This document shows positions 48,311 through 60,491 of a stretch of 64,000 bases of DNA, piece by piece. A model generated the notes under the pieces. It was given only the letters and a program-made list of their open reading frames with translations, was not told where the DNA came from and searched no databases. A program made the translations under genes and the position numbers. Source of the stretch: Climacium dendroides (Eukaryota > Streptophyta > Bryopsida > Hypnales > Climaciaceae); the NCBI GenBank assembly GCA_950106755.1, contig OX467091.1, positions 12,975,538 through 13,039,537 on the forward strand, given 5' to 3'. The first letter of the stretch is position 1. Each line of letters opens with the position of its first letter.

Positions 48311-49281
48311 TTTGCTATCTTTCCATGGATTTTTTCCGAATGGTTTTTACCATAGAAATGATTTAATAAAGGTATGGTACTCATTTTTCTTCATCTGTGT
48401 TTTTGCCCTTGATAATAACTAGTTTTTTTTTTTGGATAAGATTTTAATGAGGCAATAATCATAAATCTTAAGAGATTACAAAAATTATCATATATTACAT
48501 CGCATAGAATTATATATATATGTTATGTCAAACAAGGAGGAGTGTTAAGAAACATATTATATTAATATGTTCTCTACTATAGTTCATTGTAGTTATAAAG
48601 GAATAGAGAGATTAGATTAAAATCCCTTGGACTAATATTGTAGTACAGGAAGAGATCTATTTACATTTTCTTACTTTTCCTTTCTTTTGCCAAGACTTTC
48701 AACTAAATTCTATACTGTATTGATTTTTAACTGAAACATTTTGATCATTTGTAACAAATTCAAACTAGACACGTTAGAGATCATGTAGGAAAAGAAAATT
48801 TTCTTTATGGTATATTGTTTCAAACCTACTTTAAATATATTTTACTTCTTTCTCTTGAGTACTTTGATTTTGTAACCTTTTGTAGTTTTGTTTTATTTTC
48901 TATTCTCAATAAGGTACAATATCTTTTGTTACATGAAATAGAACACCTTGGAGCTTGCTTCTTATACACCCTTTACACCCTTTTACTGAGGAACTTTTGA
49001 TGGTATGAAGTACAACCGGGCAACTTGGCAATCAAATATATCTCAATTGAAAAAAGAATCTAAACACCAACATAAACTTGTAGTATATGTTAAGATTGGT
49101 AATAGAAATCTTTCCATCAAGAAATTATAGAATCTTTTATAGAGAGATGCCCCAACCATAGATCACAAGAGATGCCTTTTTTAATGTATATAACAATTTT
49201 TTTCCATGCTCTTGATTTGAATTTAGCCATACAAATGATCTCTTTTGAATTAAAGTCAAACTAAAGTAATGAAACATACTA
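48311..49281. other. Intergenic, no gene supported
   Basis: AT-rich. Short frames only. Could contain remnants of the copia 3-prime part, but no polypurine tract or LTR pair could be identified. Confidence 0.4.
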
Positions 49282-49602
49282 AGTTAGTTTCCACAATTGC
49301 TAATATGTGAGCTTAGGACCTTGAACCCATGAGTATAGGCTCCTATATTATAGATACCTATGTTATAGGAATCTTCTATGGTTATAGGATATTTATATTA
49401 TAGGTACCTATATTATAAGCACTTTCTATGATTATAGGATATTTGTACTAAAGGTTCCTATATTTATATAGTATTTATGTTATAGGTACGTGTATTATAG
49501 GCACCTTCTATAGTCATAAAGTACCCACTTATACAACTCAAGACTCACAAGCTTGCATTTCTAGGCTCACATGCTAGCATTGTTGAATTAGTTTCTAATT
49601 AC
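49282..49602. mobile_element. Palindromic element with an AT-rich tandem core
   Basis: Outer parts AGTTAGTTTCCACAATTGCT-AATATGTGAGCTTAG and the inverted GAAACTAATTCAACAATGCT-AGCATGTGAGCCTAG are similar. Between them (49330-49530) are repeats of a TATTATAGGTACCTATATTA type unit alternating with CTTCTATGGTTATAGGATAT. A fragment of the same end lies at 38911-38940. Confidence 0.6.
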
Positions 49603-50660
49603 ATTAACTCAAAATCTTCAAAATTTTCATAACTGAAGATTTTAATGCAATTTGAACTTTGACTAAGGTCTATTGATTGTCTAATTACAAAATAATATGA
49701 AAATTAAGTTTATATATACCATGATATTTTATACTTTGATATAAACATATGGTGTAAATTTTATAATATATTTGGGATAATATTTGAGATTTTTTTGCTT
49801 TTGTACACTAGGACAAATTAATATAGTGTGTTATTTGTTTGGGATAAGAAAATGATTGATTATCCAAACAAATTTTTGTAGTGTTTTGATGCAATGCATT
49901 TTTGGACTTGTAGAGATGCTCTAGATTAACCATACTTAAAATTATTTGAACAAACTTTAGGATTCAATTTTAGAAACGGAGTGCAATTTGATACAACTAT
50001 CTTATTTGTTGTCAAGGTATGGTTTCAACAGTAGTGTTGGCATGTTGGCATTTTAGAATATGTATTTGTGTGTCTAATAAACTCAATAGCATTGATAACA
50101 ATAAAACTTCTACCCAATATTCAATATTGAAACATCACAATGACAGGCTTAATAGGTGAAATTTAATTTCAAGATAATAGCCAAGTTTGTTTTATTGCTT
50201 GAGGTCTAGAGGTTCAAATTATAAACTACTAAGGATAATATATATAACAAGCACACAAAATGTTTTGGGATTCTTGTGTTAATTCTCAACAATTGATGAA
50301 TCAGTTTGCTGACACAATCATGGCTGCTGCACATCAGACGAGTACCCCCATCGAAACACTCTTCATAAGCACTGCACTGTAACTGTGTCATGTCCAGTAC
50401 GAATATTCTCAACTAGAGAATACAAATCAAAGTAATTATATGCTAACATGCACAATTGGTACATGACGAAATTTTCCTACGACCTCCATGAGTCCATGTC
50501 ATTCTAGCTTTCCCATTAGTCCGATCCGCTTGTGGAGGTTGCATTAGTACAATATTTTCTACTGTAGGTATAGAATGAGAGATAATATACACTGAACTAG
50601 GTTGTCGGAGGTACAGTAGTAGGCTCCTCACTTCCAGAAGAAAACCTCCGAAGGAATCAA
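49603..50660. other. 3-prime flank of the NAD kinase gene
   Basis: 50190-50660 is probably 3-prime UTR of the minus-strand NAD kinase. The rest is AT-rich intergenic sequence with no gene. Confidence 0.45.
50191..50196 (-). terminator. Candidate polyadenylation signal
   Basis: AATAAA on the minus strand (inside GCAATAAAAC), about 465 bases downstream of the NAD kinase stop codon. Confidence 0.35.
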
Positions 50661-53600
50661 TCATATGCTGGAGATAGGTCCATCAGTCCCTTGACGCTTC
50701 CGAAGATTCCAGTGCAAACCTTCACGAACGCTTCGAAGGAAATCACAAGTGGATTCCTTATCACACGCAGCCGGAACAGGCCATGCGGACATGTGACATA
50801 TCAGAGCATCACCTTCACTCAGCTGCTGCCTGTCTTTTCCATCAAAACTTGCCCAAGCCTGCCCTCTACTGTTAAGGGGAACCTGCAATTTGCACGCGAT
50901 GGCAATCAATCATCAATTAAAATAAACATGAAAACAAAACAAAGCTGCATTCCACACTTCTGATTAATCTACCAAAACCTACTATCCAGAAATCCATTGT
51001 GAGTGAGTGGTTAAAGCAGTATCGATCAAACACAGGTTATAGCATTTATTAAAGTATGTTCTCTCTTGGTGTTAACAGCATTTAACAGTTGGTCTTAAAG
51101 GTATGTTCTCAATTGGTGTCAGAAGAGAAACAACATTTTCTCACTTGGTCTTAAAGGTATGTTCTCACTTGGTCTTAAAGGTATGTTCTCACTTGGTGTT
51201 AAAGAGTGTTGTTACTAAGGGTCTTAGGAATGAATTTAGACCTACTTTTGGACCAGATTCATTGGACCAGATTCACATTGCAAACATCACCCCTAACAGC
51301 AAGTGGGAACATACCCTTAGATCAGAAATGCATAACATTATTAACAGCGGGTTGTCCCTTCGCCTACCACGAAAATAAAGACTATGCTAGTGAGGTGTTA
51401 GTGGCACCTTTGATTAGAGGGATATTCCATCCAAGTAACAAAACATTCTTGTTGATAGAATTTGATCTTGGAGTAGAAACGTAGAAACACACTGGTGGTA
51501 AGTAGCACACAACGGGTGACTCACCTCGATCCTGATTGTTACATACTCGGGCAAAATCAATGGTCGGAAGGATAATGAATGGGGACAAATTGGTGTAAAT
51601 AGAATGCCTGGAACCTGCAAAACAAAAGAGGTTCAAGACATCACATTTCAATCTAACATGATACCATTGAATATAAATACTTAGCAGATGGACTGAAATT
51701 ATCCTGACTACCGGCTTCCAAATACACAACCAGCAACCTGTAAACCTACATGCAATGGCATCCTTTTTCAGTAAGTGGGTTGTGAAAAGTTGGTGTATAA
51801 TAGTACTTCGCCATTCCACTATAATAAGGTATACAACCTATTCCGTCAATGTTAAGCGGTTTTAGCATATATCTGATTGAACAATGGTGGGGGGATAATT
51901 TTCTTCAATCAGGGAATAGACATAATAAAGATTGCACCATTTTTTGCTAATTTTCCATCAAGTTTGCAATTAGTAGATGTTAAGGAAGTGTAGATTACAG
52001 TCTGACTTGTTCTTATCTGTAGGCAAATCTATTTCTAAGAAACGCAAAACTAAAAATTGGTTGTGGTGGCGTACAAAACAAAGAACACAAGAAACTAGAC
52101 ATTATTTCCTAGAATTCTCTAGATTTTCCTGCATTTCCCTAGATTTCCCTAGTTTTGTCTCAACTAAAAAAATTTCCAATCAAGGCAGCCACCGTTCCTG
52201 CCCAAGGAGGAACTGCAATGAATGAAAACATGTCACCCTCGTTCACGAAAATAGGTCACCCTATATTGCGCAAATGGGGTGACCTATGTCGGAAATAGGT
52301 TGTATACCTTAGGCCCCGCCCGCACCAACCACAGGTCCAATTAGCTAACTGGGGCGTTGAGGTTCATTAACTAGTTGAATTTAACTAACATATTGTGTGC
52401 ATGCACTTGCAAGGTAACTAATGAAGAGTTAGGCTCTCAAATTAGGTTACTGCTGCTAATTGGTTGACGCATGAGGATTTAGCACTAGAAAATATCGTAT
52501 AAGCCCAGTTAGTTCACAATTGACAGTGCGGGCATTTAGTGACAACTCCCAGTTACGCTACTTGGTTGGTGCGGGCATAAATGGACACTATTCAGCTGCT
52601 GCAGGTTACATGGAGCTTTAGGCTTCAAGAAATGGAACACAGAATGGTCGTCTCAAAAGCATGTGAACGAAGACCTCCAAGCTGGTAAACAAAACCAGAA
52701 CAAATGTACATGCAATTGCAAACCAAGGGAACCTACCTGTGGGTGAACCATGGAGCCACCAGCCGCCAGAGAGTATGCAGTGCTCCCTGATGGAGTAGAA
52801 AGAATAAGGCCATCTCCTTGAACTGATGTGACGAAAATGTCATCACAGTAGCATTCCAGGTTCGTAAGAAACGATGACATGCCTCGGTCAATCGAAACCT
52901 CGTTCAGCACCAGATGAATTTCTGGATCAATTGGATCTTCACCGTCCTTGAGTTTATCCGGGTTCCTTACAATTTGGCAATGCAACCGATGACGAAGGGT
53001 GATATACATAGGACCTTTTATCAACGTTTGCAAACATTCCTTGTAATGTTCCGTTTCTGTTCGGGACAACAGTTAAGGGTAACCGGAAATAACATAAGAA
53101 CACCAGTGCTACGTGCTGTAGTCAAAGGGTAGAAATTGATTCTAAGAAATCAGACAGTTGTGGCTCATCTAATATATTAAGATTATCAGTCAAATTAGAC
53201 TGTTTCTGGAGCTTTTAGAAAACATCATGCCCATGATTCAAGAGGAGGGCTGCATGTGGTCAAGGTGATCAATTGGAGGCCTCTCTATATATCATGGGGA
53301 GGCCTCTTTATGATCACTGTGACCATAGAGAGACCTATGAATCATGGAGAAGGTTCTTTTGCGACGTAGCTAACAATTCCAAACAGTCCAATTCTACTAT
53401 ATCCATAACAGGAAAATGAGGGTTCAGAATATCTACAACAATCAAGAACAAATCCGAAATCATCTTGAATATGTAGGATACGAAATGGTGTCATGAAACC
53501 AAGGGAGCCCATTGAGAAAGAAACGACCGGAGGCACAGGACCTTTAAACATACTTGCTGCCTGCACATAGCATCATCATTCCATTAGTAAACAACAAGAT

Positions 53601-56600
53601 ATGATGGCAAGAAAGGGAATATTACAAGGAATGGAACTAGCACACTGAGGTTTACAATACTTGCTGCAAACTCCAGATAGCCGAACTCCAAGACCATGAG
53701 TTCTGCCCCGGATGATTTCTTGGTGGCTAAAAGAACAGAAAGGAGAATGACAGATTTTATTAGGGACATTCAGGACGTGAAAATCGACCATGCATCCTAA
53801 AGTGTATCTGAGAGATTCTGTTCGATTAGTTTCCTCCAAAAGAAATGGTCGAAATGAAAATTTACCCAAAGAACTGTTCCATCACCTCCCAACGTGACTA
53901 CCAAGTCGACTTTGTTATGCAGCTGCAAGACTTCTTCCTCTGTGTAGATAGAAGCAGCACAAGGGTATTAGCACCAAGGGTATTATCATCATAATGCAAA
54001 CCATGGTCAGAAATATTTCACAGATTATGTAGAAGAGGAACTCATTATCGTGTTTGTTTCACTTCATTCAATTGAAAACGCTAGGAATAGAAAACGGGAC
54101 TAGCACATGACAAATTCTTCCAGTGAGCAACGCATACGGAGCTCCTTGGCAAAAAAATTCTAGATAAAACATGTTCTTTGACTGCACACCTGTATCACAA
54201 GATTGAACGCAACTGAAGTAGGAGTTGTCTTCCAAAAGCTCCTTCTTCACGGGAGGCTCTACGAACACTCCGATCCCCTTCTCCTCCTTCAACCATCTGA
54301 GTATGTCAAGACCACGGAGGAGTAAGTAACTGGTACCTACTCCTACTCCCGCAAGTATTTTAGAAGCTTCCTTGATGATAGGAATAATGGTCCAGACAAT
54401 CAACCCTGAGAAATTACATCCTCACACATTCACGAAGAACATTAAATTCGTTGAACAGAGTCCTGCACATTCAAGTGAGTAATAGCACAATGCTAAATAG
54501 ACCCAGGCAAAAAATAGACTTTGAAATCGACCACTAACCTATTATACCGTGGAAGTCCTTGAGGTAAGTACACCTAATTTCGACCCTGTTACTAAAACAG
54601 GGACCTATCTAGATTCTTGCCCCAAAAGTACATCCGCTGAAGATGTGATTAGAGTCGATTTGGGGTGCACCTATAATCAGCACTTTGAAAATTTATAATT
54701 TCTTCATACGGTGTCCAAAAAATGCATGCTTGGAATTGTTTCTCAATTGCCAAAAAGGTTCGACAAAAGCAAGACAGTTTACTAATAGGAACCATGCTCA
54801 GATGCTAATAGGGCCGGTTTTAGGCCTATTTACCTTCCAAGTCGTTTTCGAGTTAAATTCTAACGAAAATTGAAATATAATTGACCAAGAATTTCAATAT
54901 TCTTAGATAGTTTCAAGACAACATCAAGAGAATCATTCCGTCGTTCAGGGTGGGCGGGGGTCTCTTTTGAGGTCATATTGACCATACGGAGGTCTCCCTA
55001 TGTATTGTAAGGATGCCTTCATATGATCACTATGATCATAGGAAGACTGCACCACCTATCATGGAAAGTATTCTCTTTTTGTGATGTTCTCCAAAAGTCC
55101 TGAAACAATCTAATTCTACAAAAAATTGTTTTAACAAGTCGTTGCAATCTGGTAAAATTCACCTGATCATCTCTTTGCAGAGAGCGGTGACTGTCGGAGC
55201 ATTGGGCTTCGACAATATAAACACAGACTGAGGTGGTGAATCCCACGCCAACGTTATCTGCAAGCAGCTCACGTGAACAAATGGCCCTGACTTAGAGTGA
55301 AGGCATTTAGACAAGCAAATCCAGAGGTTTATGTTACTTGAAAAGTCGACTTCCCAACAAACCAACAATCTCCCAAGACCATCAGGTCTGAATAATACAT
55401 GGCATTGTGGAAGAGACAGAAACCAAGAGCAAGACAGAGAAGTCATCACACCTGTTTGCTACTCCGACTTGCTGTAGTGATATTTCCACACTCAAAGGAC
55501 ACAACGTCATGAGAGTGTTTCCTCGGAGATTTCTTGTCCCCACAACCCCATTGTAGTCTGAAAGACGCCTGTGAACAAAATCCATGTTAATGAAGGTCTC
55601 CTTTAAAAGGAACGTACAAAATGAGACATGGAGATTTCAAGGACCGAATAACTGACAGCAATGCATGAGAATCACATGAGAGACCCCCCCACCTTCTCTG
55701 CAATTTGCGGTGCATCAGATAATAGTGACACATTGCCAGATGAACTGCTGTGGCAGCGCAATATTTGTTGAGAGCAGATACCATCTCTCTTGCAACACTC
55801 AGAATTGCCACGGGGAGGACAACCATTCACAGAACCTACAGGGCTGTGCTCCCCATTCTCAGTTTCGGGTTTCTCCAAATCTAATGGTTCACCAGCACTC
55901 CAAGCATCTGATCAAAGAAAATATCCTGAGAAGTTAGAGATACTAGGTTTGACCCCAAGGTAAAAGTAGAAACTCCACTTTCGAAGCTCATAGTCGATAA
56001 TAGTAACTTTCAAAGCATAATTCTAGAGTTCAAAAAAGTAAGACAAGATTTCTTCCTTCTATTGATACAGATTGTTGTCTTCCTTGAAGCCTCTTAAATG
56101 ATATACTTCAAGTCCAGATATGAAAGCTGACATTTTTGGCCACATAGGCACTTATTGGTTAAGGTAGGATCCCTCTTCGATTTTTTAATAACGCATTAAG
56201 ACGATTACCAAGCTCAGAACGAACACGATTAATAAAAAACCACCCTTGCTAAAGATAAAGGATAGTTCAATAAACCAGGAGATGACTGACATTGTTCCTG
56301 CTCATGCTCCCGGTCCTGCTCCAAAGAAGCAGCACGCAACCGCTCCATCTCGTATTTTCGTTTCCACTCAGCTGCTTCATCTTGAGCTCTACCTTTACTC
56401 TCAGCCAACTGCCGAAGAGCCTTTTCCACAGCTGCATCATTTGTGATAATCCCACGCAAACATCAACTGTAAGAAGTCCAACCAAGTGTAGGAATAAATG
56501 AGTTGCAGTTGGAAGCAGGGGTCAGCATAGGAGAAGGGATCAGGTCCCTAACGGTTATAGTATCCTTTACCTTAACACTCAAGTCAATGGCCGGTTCAGA

Positions 56601-57625
56601 ATTGGGAACAATCAACATGCAATGACCAAAGCATATGTAGGTACAAGGGAAATAGCATGACATGAAAACTTCACAAGAGAAAGGGTACTGGTTCGTACTC
56701 CGCATAGCATCGGAGAACTCAACAAGATGGGTGCCGCCATCTCCAATGGAGGTTTCCTGAAGGTGTTCTTCAACTGAGCGTTGAGAGTAGGCATGAATCC
56801 GACCATTCTGATGTATTCCACCATCCTGCTCCATCTGTGACAAGGCCAAAGTAAATTATCTTCCCTTAGTTTCCTAATGCCTACAAATCCATCAAACCAT
56901 CAAATCATTGCATCTCACCTCCCAGGTCTGTGCACCGATAGAGCATAGAAGTTGTTAATATTGATATGAAAAAGACTAAGAACATGACCAGGAGAACACA
57001 TCCGACCGGATTCTTATTTAATCTCACTATTAGGAAATCTGCCCCTTGAGGTATTCACGTTACAAATAGCAGGGTTTAACACAGCTTGGGGTGTTTCTCC
57101 TTCTGTCTTCTAAAGGATGAACGAATCTTCTGGAAATTCTAGTTTTCTTGATCACTCAAATCAATTGCGAGAAAAGATTTGAATGAAAAAGGAGATTGGC
57201 GAACCCAGGACATGTTCTAATCGACAATGTACTGCTCAAGCAAAAACAACAAATACCATAAGAAAACTATGTCCTGTACTCAAGCGCACAACACAACAGC
57301 CATCGCAACACTTTTCTGAACATTCAACTGTGAAGGAGAGCAAGATGATCAAAACTGACCCCAACAGCACCGTGTTAATTGCAAAGGCTGGCCAAGACAC
57401 TATCAAAAAGTCTACGATTTTATCTGTGTTTTGTCCTGAGATTTTATACAACCTTACCCTCGTTTTACAAATTATGGTGCGCATCGTCTTTCGACGAGAT
57501 ACCAGGTTCTTTGAAAGAGCTGCTGATTGCAGTACATCCGGCATTGCTAGAGTCTCAACTATTGCAGCACCTTGATCTTGTGGAAGGGGACTCATTACGT
57601 GAGGAACTTCTTCTGTTAAATTCAT
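50661..57625 (-). CDS. NADK1: NAD kinase, NADK1 type (cytosolic), 12 coding exons, about 577 aa
   Basis: NAD kinase phosphorylates NAD to NADP with ATP. Exons (minus): 57625-57503, 56834-56699, 56431-56276, 55907-55693, 55568-55452, 55257-55163, 54296-54190, 53939-53866, 53560-53482, 53056-52737, 51614-51525, 50882-50661. All junctions keep phase, total 1734 nt with stop. Residues 88-138 form a charged helix ([20 protein letters not shown]). The kinase domain has GGDGT at 334-338, [12 protein letters not shown] in exon 9, the NE pair at 419-420 (LNEVSIDRG), [20 protein letters not shown] at 447-466 and [13 protein letters not shown] in exon 11. The N-terminal part lacks a transit peptide and the long extension of chloroplast NADK2, so a cytosolic NADK1-like enzyme is inferred; length fits (Arabidopsis NADK1 is a little over 500 aa). 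The exon 3 end is uncertain (56276 or 56291, both in frame). Several introns hold MITEs. Confidence 0.93.
51041..51190. repeat. Short tandem repeats in the last NADK1 intron
   Basis: GGTATGTTCTCACTTGGT followed by CTTAAA is repeated three to five times with a period near 27 bases. The unit equals the end of the adjacent family F element, suggesting the array grew from its terminal repeat. Confidence 0.7.
51175..51319. mobile_element. AGGTA-like TIR element, family F, in the last NADK1 intron
   Basis: Left end TTAAAGGTATGTTCTCACTT and inverted right end CTAAGGGTATGTTCCCACTT. About 145 bp. A related, more decayed copy lies at 30690-30800 (shared GACCAGATTCA). Confidence 0.65.
51825..52311. mobile_element. 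AGGTA-terminal element, family K, in a NADK1 intron
   Basis: Ends TAAGGTATACAACCTATTCC and GGAAATAGGTTGTATACCTTA (inverted; one base indel). TA on each side fits a 2-bp duplication. 487 bp, non-coding, lying in intron 10 between exons 53056-52737 and 51614-51525. Confidence 0.75.
52315..52580. mobile_element. TIR element abutting family K, same intron
   Basis: Ends CCGCCCGCACCAACCACAGG and inverted TTATGCCCGCACCAACCAAG. Internal GTGCGGGC near 52526 repeats the terminal motif. Superfamily not assigned; hAT-like GC-rich ends are one possibility. Confidence 0.6.
53225..53410. repeat. Intronic repeat, copy 1
   Basis: Shares order and wording with 54948-55135: GAGGCCTCTCTAT, TATGATCACTGTGACCATAG, ATCATGGA-AAGGTTCTTTTGC, and TCCAATTCTAC. 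Located in NADK1 intron 9 between the exon starting 53056 and the exon ending 53482. Confidence 0.6.
54948..55135. repeat. Intronic repeat, copy 2
   Basis: Diverged direct copy of 53225-53410, with GAGGTCTCCCTAT, TATGATCACTATGATCATAG and TCTAATTCTAC. It lies in intron 6 of NADK1, upstream of the exon 54296-54190. Confidence 0.6.
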
Positions 57626-58840
57626 CTCAAGTTCCACTTCAATAACAACTTCCTTACGGACTTTACTGCTTCAAATACCGGTCATGCTGGTAAGAACACA
57701 ATTGCCAGTGTCATGTGGCTTAAAAGACTTTCAAGATATAGGATTTCAAGGACTCTCAGTGCAAGGTCGTCTTATCAGACCAGACCAGTCATGTCCGCTT
57801 TTTGCAGCACTTAATTCCAATAAGACCCACAATACTCCAGGAGAGGTCAATCACTCAATAAGAGCATCTCTTGACTTGACGTGTGCAAGAGGAGAACAGA
57901 GTCAATTTTTTGAGGTCAATTCTCTGGTCAATTCTGACGTCAATTGTATAAGAGGAAGATAAAACCCTAAAATACGTAACACGAATACGGAAGCATCTCA
58001 ATTCTCATGCTAAACCCTCGCATCGAAAGTACAAGCATTCCCATGCAACGTGGATTCATGTGGACAAGGTAATCCGATCAATTTTTGAAAAGAAAAAATC
58101 CTAGAATAAGTCGTGCTAGCTAGTCCTTGTAGTATCCTCGCAGTCCTTCCCACATGCACCTTCACTTTAGTAGGTCAATTGTGTACGTCGCACACTCAAT
58201 GCCGCGTTTGGAAAGAGAACAGAAATGAAATCATCGTCGGTAAGTAAGGTTTTCGTACCTTGGACATGTGACGAAGAAATTAGAAAAGTCGACAAGAGCG
58301 TAATCCGTCGTCTCCTCCCGGATTATCGAACCCCTCGCAGGTCGCAAATACTAGAAACTGAATAAAAATTTCAATTCCACACATAATTTGAGTTCAAAAA
58401 TCTTGGAATAGAGGTGTGGATCAAATCAGTGTCGTCGAACAAGCACTTGATAAGAAATTCCTAGGCAATCTACCGTCAGCGGTAATGCAGCCTAGCCTGT
58501 GTAAAATCGGCATGGCCTTGGACGGCTTACGAACGCGCTCCTCCCACTCGCAACCCGGTCATTTCCAAAAGAATAAGTTCCACTGAAACAGAGCCTTTCC
58601 TTCAGCAAGAAAAAAACCCTAAGAACCCCTGGCTCCAACAGTCGCAATCCCTCCGCTCCGATACCCCGACCAAACCACTCGAAATTCGAAATTCGAACCA
58701 AATGCTTGGACTCCGCGACCACTACGAAAAATGCAGTGCAGAATTGCCGATTTAAAAAGTTCGACGTCCCTGAATGTTTCTGAATGAACAGAATTGAATA
58801 AAATAGGAAAATTTTAGGAAAAAATTATTAAAAAATCTGA
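57626..58840 (-). promoter_or_regulatory. Leader and promoter region of NADK1
   Basis: A short leader exon may start at 57686 after the acceptor GTTCTTACCAG and carries a 4-codon upstream frame. A distal leader exon may end at the donor GTCCAAG|GTACGAAA near 58258. Composition drops to AT-rich beyond 58760. Minus-strand frames here (58722-58492 and others) have no family. The exact start site is not visible. Confidence 0.4.
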
Positions 58841-60259
58841 GAAATCACCAGCACCGCTCACAAAAGCGCAGGAAGAATTGGAAAGATGAGCTTCTCGAGT
58901 TGCAAACAATATATGGTTCCCATAAACGCTTGCGAATGCGGCACACTTCCGGAGTCAAAGCCTGCGTGCTTGCTGCGGGGAAGGTGAGAGACGAGGAAAA
59001 GATGGGCACTAGGACCTTGCCAAGTGGCAGGAGAATTTGACTGACGTGGAGGGCTCGAGCTTGGAATTGGGGTGACGTGGAGGACCCTTTTTTGCCCTAA
59101 AAGCTGTGGAGTTTTCTGGTCCATTGGATTTCGCTGATTCTTTTGCCGTGGAGGGTGCAGTGCAGTGTCTCGGTGTTGTTGACAAACTGGGAGGTCGCAC
59201 CGGCATATGCTTTTCGGTATTTGCAGGTTCATGGAAATGTGACATTAACTTTTACTCTGAGCCACAGTTTTCAATTGGTAGTTGCAAAAAAGGGTTAATA
59301 TTAAATGTATTGTACTGTATTGGCGGAAATTGTCAAAGTCTTCAAAATTGTGCAAGTGGTGTTGCATAGTGGCAATTTTTTTATTATACCAAAATACCGA
59401 CTAAGCTTAGTATGTAATTTTTTTATAGTGCATGTGAAGAAATTTGAGTAGGACCTTACTCAAAAAGCAAGCTAGTGTTTTTAGAAGTAGGAAGACAAGT
59501 CTATTTTCATGCAAACTAGCAATCTAAATATCATAGATGGGATCAACTTTAAGATAGGCACATGTTTTTCAAAGGTGTGCCCTTGTTTCACGAATCAAAC
59601 CCAAGTGGAATTATAATTTTCCAAAATTATAGTTTGTGTGAATTTTGAAGTGGTCTGCCTTGAAATTACAAAACTATGCGTAGAGTAGAATCATGAACAT
59701 TTTATAAACAATCCATAATTGTTCTCTCATATATCCAATAAGGCACCTAAATATTCACCATTAAGGCTTGATACAATACTCCTTGTTGGCATTATTGTGT
59801 GTAGTGAATTTGTTTGAAAATGAACGGATTTGAATGATGGGCTAGATGGAATTGGGGCAAAAAGTAGGATGATGGAATTAGGGCAAAAAGTAGGATGATG
59901 GAATTAAGCAAAAAACGGAAATGGGTTGGTCTTTCTTATAGTCTCCCGTAGTTGAAATTTTTGTTCAACGAGGTGAAAAGTGCATGTAGTGCAATCTTGG
60001 GTGACATATTTTATAGTTTTCATATGCAAAAAGTTCAACAAATAAGTCAAGAATGACCCCCCCCCCCCAAGTACCTTGAATACTATCTAAAACCACCCCC
60101 TTCTTTACATTTTCAAATAATTTTATTTTGACAAATTTTGTTACAATTTGTCAAATTATGTTTAACCTATTAAATTTAACAAATTTTAACAAACTTTATG
60201 AAAAATCTACCCCCCCCAAATGAATATCATTCTTTTGACATTTTTTTGTTAAAATCCTA
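58841..60259. other. Upstream flank, no gene supported
   Basis: 58860-59370 is moderately GC-rich with overlapping frames on both strands that look non-coding. 59845-59925 is a tandem repeat of a 26-27 bp unit (GGATGATGGAATTAGGGCAA), three copies. A run of 14 C occurs around 60060. Confidence 0.45.
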
Positions 60260-60491
60260 CTCCCTTTGTTCCAAAATGAATATCTAAAATTTTGTTGCAA
60301 TTTTTTTGTGCCAATTTCATTGTGATCATATTGCAAAAAACATAATTAAGAAAATTTTCAAATTTCATATTACTAGAATCAATAAGAACATTACATGTGT
60401 TCATTGCAACCTAAACTTCTATATGACCTATTGAAAACAACCTTAAAAAACATGACATTCAAAGTGGACAATCATTTCAGAACAGAGGGGA
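60260..60491. mobile_element. Stowaway-like MITE with TA duplication
   Basis: Left end CTCCCTTTGTTCCAAAATGA; inverted right end TCCCCTCTGTTCTGAAATGA. TA flanks both sides (60258-60259, 60492-60493). The length of 232 bp and the termini are typical of plant Tc1/mariner-derived Stowaway elements. Confidence 0.75.

Noticed and set aside
56267..56485. 72-codon minus-strand frame over NADK1 exon 3
   Set aside because: It is the frame that results from using the decoy acceptor; the other frame gives the conserved helix and joins both neighbours in phase.
58858..59232. 124-codon minus-strand frame upstream of NADK1
   Set aside because: Proline/serine-rich composition, competing frames on both strands and no family; more likely promoter flank.
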